Shown here: one piece after another, positions 5,122 through 10,875 of the stretch
How the letters are laid out: every line of letters begins with the position of its first letter
Position numbering within the stretch: position 1 is the first letter of the stretch
Assembly (NCBI GenBank): GCA_964462865.1
Contig: CAYWZO010000055.1
Span: 1-10,875 of the forward strand
Reading direction: 5' to 3'
DNA: 10,875 bases
Origin: Fen-1077 sp964462865
Lineage (GTDB): Bacteria; Chloroflexota; Dehalococcoidia; Dehalococcoidales; RBG-16-60-22
Notes under the pieces: generated by a model
The model's input: the letters and a program-made list of their open reading frames with translations, nothing else
Told to the model about the DNA's origin: nothing
Database searches by the model: none
Program-made: the position numbers and the translations under genes

Positions 5122-5130
5122 TGCTAAAAT
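5122..5130 (+). promoter_or_regulatory. Extended -10 promoter element before malQ
   Basis: TGCTAAAAT matches the extended -10 pattern TGn-TAnAAT. A weak -35 candidate TTCATC (5103-5108) sits 16 bases upstream. The predicted start near 5137 leaves only a short leader before ATG 5150, which favours that ATG over the upstream GTG at 5072. Confidence 0.45.
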
Positions 5131-5149
5131 ATCGTTAACGAAATTGAAG

Positions 5150-7261
5150 ATGGATGACACCTGCTTAATCGGCCAGCTTTACCGGCTCGCCCGCCTGTAT
5201 AACGTCCAGACCGCTTTTTACGGCGTCCGCCACCGCCGGCATACCGCCCCGGCGGAGAGCCTGCTGGCGGTGCTCCGTGCCCTCGGCGCTCCGGTGGCGT
5301 CCCTGAATGATGTTGCTTCCGCCCGGCGCGAGCGGGAGCAGGCGGTATGGCGGCAGGTACTGGAGCCGGTGACCGTCGCCTGGGACGGCGAGCGGCCGGT
5401 AATCCCGGTCATACTTCCGGCTGATATCGCTGACATGCCCGGCTACGGCCGTCTGGAGATGGAATCGGGGGAGGGCAAGGAATGGAAAATCGGGCCTGGC
5501 GGGTCGCCGATTGTCAGGAGTGCCGGGGTGGAAGGCCAGCATTATACGGTCAGGAAACTGATTATACCGGAAGGCCTGCCTCATGGCTACCATAAATTGT
5601 TCTTAGAGGTTAAAGGTAAGCGATGGGAGACGATGATAATAGCGGCGCCGCGTAAGACCTATTCCCCCGTTAATGAAAAAGATAAACGTAGCTGGGGCGC
5701 TTTCCTACCGCTCTACGCCCTGAAAACGGCGCAGGGCTGGGGCAGCGGCGATTACTCCGGGCTGGGCGCTCTGATGGAATGGGTGGCGGGGGAGGGGGGA
5801 AACAGCGTGGGGACGCTGCCGCTGCTGCCGGTCTTCCTCGACGGGACATACGACCCCAGTCCCTACGCCCCGGTGAGCCGGCTGCTCTGGAACGAGTATT
5901 ACGTTGACATGACCAAAGCGCCGGAACTGATACAGTGTCCCCCGGCGCAGGCGCTGGTGCAGTCGGCGGACTTCACTTCGGAAATCGAGAGCCTGCGGGG
6001 GCAAACGCTGGTGGACTACCGCCGTGTTATGAATCTGAAACGGCGGGCCATGGAAGAGATAGTCCGCCACCGGAATGATTGGGGTACCGAACGACTGGAA
6101 GAGTTCCGGCGCTTCGCCCGGGAAAACCCCGTGGCCGAGGAATACGCCAGGTTCCGCGCCGTGATGGAGAAACAACATGTCCCGTGGCAGTCGTGGCCGG
6201 CGCGGCTGCGTGACGGCGATATACGTGAGACCGATTATGATGAAGATATAAAAAACTACCACCTGTATGCGCAGTGGCTGGCCCGGCGGCAGGTGCGGGA
6301 ACTGGCCGAAAAGGCTAGCCGGCAGGGCGTGAAGCTGTATTTCGATTTGCCCGTCGGCGTCCACCCGGACGGCTATGACGTCTGGCGCCACCAGGATATC
6401 TTTGCGCCGGGCGTCAGCGCCGGGGCGCCGCCAGACCCGGTCTTTACCACCGGCCAGGACTGGGGTTTCCCGCCCCTCCACCCGGAGAAGGTCAGGGCGC
6501 AGGGCTACCACTATATCCGGGATTATATCAGCCATCACCTGCGCTACGCCGCCATGCTCCGCATCGACCATGTCATGGGGCTGCATCGGCTTTACTGGGT
6601 TCCCCGCGGGTTCGCCGCCAACCAGGGCGTCTACGTACGCCACCGGGCCGAGGAGCTTTACGCCATCCTGGCAGTTGAGTCGCACCGGCACCGGAGCGTC
6701 ATCGTTGGCGAGGACCTGGGCATCGTCCCCGGCTACATCCGGCCTGCCATGGCCCGGCACGGACTGCACCGTTTGTATATCCTGTACTATGAGCTGGCTG
6801 ATAGCGCCGCGCGAACGCCCCGCCGTATCCCCCGCCACTGTGTCGCCGGCCTGAATACGCATGACATGCCACCCTTCGCTGCTTTCTGGGAGGGCGCGGA
6901 TATCCGGGAGAATGCCAGGCTGGGGATATTAAAAGAAAGAGATGTTGACGGGGAAGCAGAGTCACGCCGGGCGGCCAAGACCGCTCTGACTGCCTTCCTG
7001 CGGAGTAGGGGCTTTTTTAAAGAAGCGGGCAGCAGCACGATATCGGCCTTGAAGGCCTGCCTGTCTTTCTTGAGCGCCAGCCGGGCGCATACCGTGATGG
7101 TTAACCTGGAAGACCTGTGGCTGGAGACCAGAGCGCAGAACATACCCGGCAGCGGCGACCGCTACCCCAGCTGGCAGCGGAAAGCCCGCTACGCACTGGA
7201 AGAGTTTTGCCGGATGAGTGAGGTTAGTGATATTCTTGGTGAAGTCAGGAAAATGAAATAA
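5150..7261 (+). CDS. malQ: 4-alpha-glucanotransferase (amylomaltase, GH77)
   Basis: This cytosolic enzyme (EC 2.4.1.25) moves alpha-1,4-glucan segments between malto-oligosaccharides or onto glucose, working in maltodextrin and glycogen turnover. From ATG 5150 it has 703 residues, the length of MalQ forms with an extra N-terminal domain (about 1-175). The catalytic barrel begins near residue 182 (WGAFLPLYALKT, then GSGDYSGLGAL). Catalytic residues are intact: nucleophile D473 in LRIDHVMGL, acid/base E521 in VGEDLGIVP, and transition-state stabiliser D572 in NTHDMPPF. The in-frame GTG at 5072 would add 26 residues unlike the family and precede the likely transcription start. Shine-Dalgarno is weak (GAAG). 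It starts a plus-strand cluster; the NTF2-like gene follows after 27 bases with no promoter visible between. Start site is the main uncertainty. Confidence 0.93.
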   Translation: MDDTCLIGQLYRLARLYNVQTAFYGVRHRRHTAPAESLLAVLRALGAPVASLNDVASARREREQAVWRQVLEPVTVAWDGERPVIPVILPADIADMPGYGRLEMESGEGKEWKIGPGGSPIVRSAGVEGQHYTVRKLIIPEGLPHGYHKLFLEVKGKRWETMIIAAPRKTYSPVNEKDKRSWGAFLPLYALKTAQGWGSGDYSGLGALMEWVAGEGGNSVGTLPLLPVFLDGTYDPSPYAPVSRLLWNEYYVDMTKAPELIQCPPAQALVQSADFTSEIESLRGQTLVDYRRVMNLKRRAMEEIVRHRNDWGTERLEEFRRFARENPVAEEYARFRAVMEKQHVPWQSWPARLRDGDIRETDYDEDIKNYHLYAQWLARRQVRELAEKASRQGVKLYFDLPVGVHPDGYDVWRHQDIFAPGVSAGAPPDPVFTTGQDWGFPPLHPEKVRAQGYHYIRDYISHHLRYAAMLRIDHVMGLHRLYWVPRGFAANQGVYVRHRAEELYAILAVESHRHRSVIVGEDLGIVPGYIRPAMARHGLHRLYILYYELADSAARTPRRIPRHCVAGLNTHDMPPFAAFWEGADIRENARLGILKERDVDGEAESRRAAKTALTAFLRSRGFFKEAGSSTISALKACLSFLSASRAHTVMVNLEDLWLETRAQNIPGSGDRYPSWQRKARYALEEFCRMSEVSDILGEVRKMK

Positions 7262-7288
7262 AATTCCTTTTGACGAAAGGGGATGAAG

Positions 7289-7942
7289 ATGGCAATGACT
7301 TTACGGCAATTAGAAGCCGAGGTGAAAAAGCTACGAGAGCAGGTGACCGAGGGGGCCCGGGCGAAAGACTATGTAGAAATATGGAAATTACAATCACGCT
7401 ATGCCCACCTGTATTATATGGGTAAAACATCCGAGGTTCCGGCGCTTTTCGCTAAGAAAACACCGGGGGTTACCCTCGAGATAGAAGACAGCGGTGTCTA
7501 CGAGGGTATAGAAAGCATTACCAGATTCTGGAACACGGTTTTTAATGAAAAAAGGATGATGACCCCCGGACGCCTGGCCCTACATATGACCGTAAATCCA
7601 GTTATCGAAATTAATAAGGCAGGTACCAGAGCTAAAGGGGTCTGGCACTCACACGGGTTTTGTAGTTTCGTGAGGGGCGATTCTTATAGACAGTTCCTGT
7701 GCCTGGGGAAATATGACATGGAGTATGTGAAAGAGGACGGACAATGGAAAATCTTCAAGTTTGCCTACCGGCTCGCTTTCATGTGTCCTTATGAAAAAGG
7801 CTGGGTGGAAGAGCCCATCGGTGCCAGCATTACCGGCAATCCGGAAAACATTCCCGATAAACCGACCACCTACTTCATGCCGTATAGTCGGTACCGGATA
7901 AACATCATGCAGCCCCCACCGCCGGAACCCTATAGTGATTAA
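7289..7942 (+). CDS. NTF2/SnoaL-like domain protein (217 aa)
   Basis: This appears to be a cone-shaped alpha+beta NTF2-like (SnoaL-type) protein. An N-terminal charged helix, possibly a short coiled coil (LRQLEAEVKKLREQVTEG), precedes the fold at about 28-165. Fold-typical points are the opening helix (EIWKLQSRYAHLYYMGK), the loss-of-strand motif GVYEGIESITRFW, and the final strands KYDMEYVKEDGQWKIFKF with the common 'DGxWKI' ending. A long proline-rich tail ends PPPPEPYSD. The family includes isomerases, cyclases, dehydratases and ligand-binding proteins, so no reaction can be assigned. Start: AAAGGGG (7276-7282) is 6 bases before ATG 7289; the in-frame ATG 7283 directly abuts it and is less likely. 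It lies 27 bases after malQ, probably in the same transcript. Why it sits between two alpha-glucan enzymes is unclear. Confidence 0.82.
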   Translation: MAMTLRQLEAEVKKLREQVTEGARAKDYVEIWKLQSRYAHLYYMGKTSEVPALFAKKTPGVTLEIEDSGVYEGIESITRFWNTVFNEKRMMTPGRLALHMTVNPVIEINKAGTRAKGVWHSHGFCSFVRGDSYRQFLCLGKYDMEYVKEDGQWKIFKFAYRLAFMCPYEKGWVEEPIGASITGNPENIPDKPTTYFMPYSRYRINIMQPPPPEPYSD

Positions 7943-7967
7943 CTATGGTGAGATTGTCAATATTTAG

Positions 7968-7976
7968 TGATAGAAT
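7968..7976 (+). promoter_or_regulatory. Extended -10 promoter element before the GH57 gene
   Basis: TGATAGAAT fits TGn-TAnAAT, 80 bases before ATG 8057. No canonical -35 hexamer stands at the expected distance (TTGTCA at 7954-7959 is too close, 11 bases). The GH57 gene may thus have its own start as well as read-through from malQ and the NTF2-like gene. Confidence 0.42.
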
Positions 7977-8056
7977 AGAGGTGAAATCAGTCTTCCTGCG
8001 GTACCGGTCGGTATCCAATTAGGCATTTTGGCAAGGGAGATTAGAGAGGAATTGCG

Positions 8057-10495
8057 ATGGTCTCGGAACACTATATCTGTATCCACGGGCATTTTTACCA
8101 GCCGCCGCGTGAGAACGCCTGGCTGGAAAGCGTGGAGTGGCAGGACTCGGCGTATCCTTACCATGACTGGAATGAAAGGGTCACCGCCGAATGTTACCTC
8201 CCCAATACATCGTCGCGCATCCTGGATAAAAACGGGTATATCGACCGTATCGTCAGCAACTACGAGAAAATGAGCTTCGACTTCGGCCCGACGCTGCTCG
8301 ACTGGCTGGAAAAGCAGGCGCCCGATGTCCACGAGGCAATTATCGGGGCTGATTTACAGAGCCGGCGGAACTTTTCCGGGCACGGCTCGGCCATGGCGCA
8401 GGCCTACAACCATATCATCATGCCCCTGGCCAACCCCCGCGACCGGTACACCCAGGTGGTCTGGGGCATCCGGGACTTCGAATACCGCTTCGGGCGAAAA
8501 CCAGAGGGGATGTGGCTGCCGGAGACTGCTGTCGATTACGAGACGCTCGATGTCATGGCCGGGCTGGGTATCAGCTTCACGGTGCTGGCCCCGCACCAGG
8601 CCGGGAGGGTCAGGCGTTTAGGAGCCGCAAGCTGGAAGGATGTCGGCCACGCTACCATCGACCCCACCCGCCCGTATCTTTTAGAGCTGCCTTCCGGCCG
8701 CCGAATCAGTGTGTTTTTTTACGACGGGCCTATCTCTAAAGACGTGGCTTTTGAAGATGTCCTTAAAAGCGGCGAGGCTTTTGCCCGGAGGCTTACCGGC
8801 GCATTTAAGGACGGGAAAGACCGGGCGCAGCTCGTTCACATCGCCACCGACGGCGAGACCTACGGTCACCACCGCCGCTTCGCGGACATGGCGCTGGCTT
8901 TTGCTTTGCACTATATCGAAGCGAACAAACTGGCGAAAATCACCAATTACGGCGAGTTTTTGGAGAGATTTCCCCCCACGCACGAGGTCAGGATTATCGA
9001 GAAAACGTCCTGGAGCTGCGTGCATGGCGTCGACCGCTGGTGGAGCGATTGCGGCGATACCACCGGCACCGGCAGCCACCCGGACTGGAACCAGCAATGG
9101 CGGACACCCCTCCGCAACGCCTTCGACATGCTGCGCGATACCCTGGCCCCACGCTACGAGGAGAAGGCCCGCCCGTTATTTAAAGACCCCTGGGCCGCCC
9201 GGGACGGATATATCGACTTGATTCTCGACCGCTCGCCGGCAGGTGCCGCCCGATATTTTGATAAATATGCTTCCCATGCGCTGAACGAGGAGGAAAAAGT
9301 CACCGCGCTCAAGCTGCTGGAGATGCAGCGCCACGCCATGCTGATGTACACCAGTTGCGGCTGGTTCTTCGATGAGCTGTCCCGCCCGGAGCCGGTGCAG
9401 GTCATCCAGTACGCCGGGCGGGTGGTGCAGCTGGCGCAGGAACTTTTTGGCGATGGACTTGAGGAGGGATTTCTCAAGATACTGGAACAGGCCAAGAGCA
9501 ATATACCGGAGCAGGGGGATGGCCGCCGCATCTACGAGAGCCTGGTAAAGCCGGCCATGATTGACCTCACCAAAGTGGCCGCCCATTACGGCATCAGCTC
9601 CCTTTTTGAGAAATACAGCGATGAGAACAAGGTATATTGTTACCAAGTAAAAAACGATGACTACCGTACCACCGATTGCGGCAAGGCCCGTCTGGTGGCC
9701 GGCCGCTCCCGGGTGACCTCGGAAATCACGGGCGAGTCCGCCGTTTTTAGCTACGGCGTTTTTCACCTGGGCGGCCACGTCATTCACGCCGGCGTGCGCG
9801 GCTACCGCGATGAGGAAGAGTACCAGAATTTGGTACGGGAAATAACGCAGACCTGCGCCTCCGCCGATTTTACCGGGGTTATCCAGCGGCTGGACAGGCA
9901 CTTCGGCAGTGCCACCTACTCGCTGAAATCGCTCTTCCGCGACGAACAGCGGGAGGTGCTGGACCATATCCTGCAATCGACGATGACCGAAATCGAGACG
10001 GCCTACCGGCAGCTTTACGAACACCATTACCCGCCGATGCGCTTTCTCTCCGAGCTGGGGGGGCCCGTGCCCCGGGCCTTCCATTCCGCCGCCGAGCTGA
10101 TTATCAATATCGACCTGCACCGCGCCGTTCACAGCGAGGAGATTGACACGGCGGCTATCAAGAGCCTCATTGAGACCGCCTCGACATGGCAGGTGGAACT
10201 CGATGCCGACGGCATCAGCTACGATTTAAAAGAAAAGCTGGAAGAGATGATGACGGAGCTGGTTAACAACCCCGATAATTTCGATGCCTTGAAGAATATT
10301 CTTGATGCGGTGACACTGGCGCGTGACCTGCCTTTCCCCGTCGACCTGTGGAAGGTGCAGAACCTCTACTGGGAGATGCTGCAAAGTATATATCCCTTAT
10401 ACCGGGAAAAAGCCAATGCGAAAGATGAGGCGGCGGCAGCCTGGGTGGAGGCCTTTAAGTCCCTGGGGGAAAGCCTGTCGATTAGGGTGGACTGA
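8057..10495 (+). CDS. Glycoside hydrolase family 57 enzyme with DUF3536 C-terminal region
   Basis: The 812-residue protein opens with GH57 conserved region 1 (IHGHFYQPPRENAW; H10, H12, Q15, P16). The nucleophile candidate is E156 in GMWLPETAVD and the general acid candidate D265 in HIATDGETYGHH, at positions expected of a GH57 barrel (about 1-300). The remaining roughly 500 residues, including YTSCGWFFDELSRPEPVQVI, agree with the DUF3536 region of large GH57-like proteins. GH57 includes alpha-amylases, amylopullulanases, branching enzymes and 4-alpha-glucanotransferases, so action on alpha-glucans is likely, but exact activity is not predictable. GAGAGGA sits 6 bases before the ATG. No signal peptide is seen, so it is cytosolic. 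It follows the NTF2-like gene by 114 bases and probably works with malQ on storage or imported glucans. Confidence 0.9.
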   Translation: MVSEHYICIHGHFYQPPRENAWLESVEWQDSAYPYHDWNERVTAECYLPNTSSRILDKNGYIDRIVSNYEKMSFDFGPTLLDWLEKQAPDVHEAIIGADLQSRRNFSGHGSAMAQAYNHIIMPLANPRDRYTQVVWGIRDFEYRFGRKPEGMWLPETAVDYETLDVMAGLGISFTVLAPHQAGRVRRLGAASWKDVGHATIDPTRPYLLELPSGRRISVFFYDGPISKDVAFEDVLKSGEAFARRLTGAFKDGKDRAQLVHIATDGETYGHHRRFADMALAFALHYIEANKLAKITNYGEFLERFPPTHEVRIIEKTSWSCVHGVDRWWSDCGDTTGTGSHPDWNQQWRTPLRNAFDMLRDTLAPRYEEKARPLFKDPWAARDGYIDLILDRSPAGAARYFDKYASHALNEEEKVTALKLLEMQRHAMLMYTSCGWFFDELSRPEPVQVIQYAGRVVQLAQELFGDGLEEGFLKILEQAKSNIPEQGDGRRIYESLVKPAMIDLTKVAAHYGISSLFEKYSDENKVYCYQVKNDDYRTTDCGKARLVAGRSRVTSEITGESAVFSYGVFHLGGHVIHAGVRGYRDEEEYQNLVREITQTCASADFTGVIQRLDRHFGSATYSLKSLFRDEQREVLDHILQSTMTEIETAYRQLYEHHYPPMRFLSELGGPVPRAFHSAAELIINIDLHRAVHSEEIDTAAIKSLIETASTWQVELDADGISYDLKEKLEEMMTELVNNPDNFDALKNILDAVTLARDLPFPVDLWKVQNLYWEMLQSIYPLYREKANAKDEAAAAWVEAFKSLGESLSIRVD

Positions 10496-10530
10496 ATATC
10501 CCCCCTTTCAAACCAGATAGACGGTGGGTT

Positions 10531-10542
10531 GGGTGGCCACCC
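10531..10542. terminator. GC-rich palindrome between convergent genes, possible bidirectional stop
   Basis: GGGTGGCCACCC is a perfect 12-base palindrome, 36 bases after the GH57 stop and just before the stop of the convergent SemiSWEET gene. With a GGCC loop only 4 bp of stem remain and no strong T-run follows, so terminator function is doubtful. Confidence 0.25.
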
Positions 10543-10548
10543 GCTCCC

Positions 10549-10818
10549 CTATTCTTTAACGTGGTAGCGGTAATACAACACCAGGCCAACCACCAGCGTG
10601 GCGATGGCGATGATGTTGGCACCGATAATGACCGGGTCCTGCCGCGCAATACCGTAAACCAGCCAGAGCGCGCAGCCAATCATCAACTGGAACATGGTGA
10701 CGTTACTCACGTCTTTAGCTGATTTCCGAAGCCACATTTTCCGCACCTGGGGCACGAAACTGAAGCTGGTAAGCAACGCTGCAATGATACCGATTATCGT
10801 CCAGACCGTGAAATCCAT
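10549..10818 (-). CDS. SemiSWEET sugar transporter
   Basis: This 89-residue protein is the size of bacterial SemiSWEETs, which dimerise to form a passive sugar facilitator in the inner membrane. Three membrane helices are visible (about 4-22, 39-57, 62-82). The PQ-loop motif lies at the end of helix 1 (FVPQV; P23, Q24), and W52 and N68 are spaced 16 apart as are the sugar-contact Trp/Asn pair I recall from the Leptospira SemiSWEET structure. The segment SxDVSNVTM after helix 1 is also typical. Start: ATG 10818 has AAGGA 5 bases upstream; an in-frame TTG at 10839 would add 7 polar residues and remove that spacing. It converges on the GH57 gene. Adjacent glucan enzymes suggest glucose or disaccharide movement, but substrate and direction are not shown by sequence. 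Confidence 0.88.
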   Translation of the reverse strand: MDFTVWTIIGIIAALLTSFSFVPQVRKMWLRKSAKDVSNVTMFQLMIGCALWLVYGIARQDPVIIGANIIAIATLVVGLVLYYRYHVKE

Positions 10819-10875
10819 ATAGTCCTTCTTTCCAGGCAATCCGAAGTCAGCCAGAGACGGGCTTCAGGAATATCA

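Noticed and set aside
5072..5149. N-terminal extension of MalQ from GTG 5072
   Set aside because: The added residues do not look like the MalQ N-terminus, and an extended -10 element (5122-5130) lies within the extension.
5705..6862. Open frame of 385 codons on the minus strand inside malQ
   Set aside because: It is fully antisense to a well-matched GH77 gene with all catalytic residues. Its translation shows no family motif and the length is explained by codon bias in a GC-rich gene.
9176..10132. Open frame of 318 codons on the minus strand inside the GH57 gene
   Set aside because: Antisense shadow of the GH57/DUF3536 coding sequence, with no recognisable domain and no ribosome-binding or spacing support.

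Overview
This window looks like ordinary housekeeping chromosome from a moderately GC-rich bacterium. I found no phage, transposase, CRISPR, rRNA or tRNA. The gene set is an actinobacterial/archaeal-type inositol phosphate synthase, RadC, Ogt, ComF, long HPF, MalQ, a DUF3536 GH57 enzyme and a SemiSWEET, and one dispersed palindromic repeat lies between genes. This would fit a Chloroflexota genome of the Dehalococcoidia type, but that placement is inference only. A run of 100 N (3112-3211) shows the sequence is a scaffold from a draft or metagenome assembly.

Layout. (1) 1-671, minus: the N-terminal 223 residues of inositol-1-phosphate synthase. Its long upstream region (672-1157) holds a good sigma70-type promoter, four copies of a GGTCTAACA-like motif in two opposing pairs, and a palindromic dispersed repeat. 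(2) 1158-1967, plus: radC. (3) 1985-3282, minus: a tight four-gene group consisting of a membrane or exported protein broken by the assembly gap, a 58-residue membrane protein, an 89-residue membrane protein, and the DNA-alkylation repair protein Ogt. A promoter with a perfect TTGACA box sits just upstream. (4) 3344-4903, minus: a zinc-ribbon protein, comF and hpf, apparently one operon with a clear promoter at 4943-4972. (5) 5150-10495, plus: malQ (GH77), an NTF2/SnoaL-like protein, and a GH57/DUF3536 enzyme. (6) 10549-10818, minus: a SemiSWEET sugar transporter convergent with the GH57 gene.

How the genes fit together. The right half is a carbohydrate block: two enzyme families acting on alpha-glucans, with a small sugar facilitator beside them, suggesting storage glucan or oligosaccharide turnover. 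The left and middle parts mix DNA-repair-associated genes (radC, ogt), ribosome hibernation (hpf) and a ComF phosphoribosyltransferase-like protein. The most interesting non-coding signals are the motif array over the inositol synthase promoter, a shared extended -10 element (TGnTAnAAT) before radC, malQ and the GH57 gene, and a repeated CGTATTA motif between the zinc-ribbon gene and malQ. I see no convincing undescribed multi-gene system.
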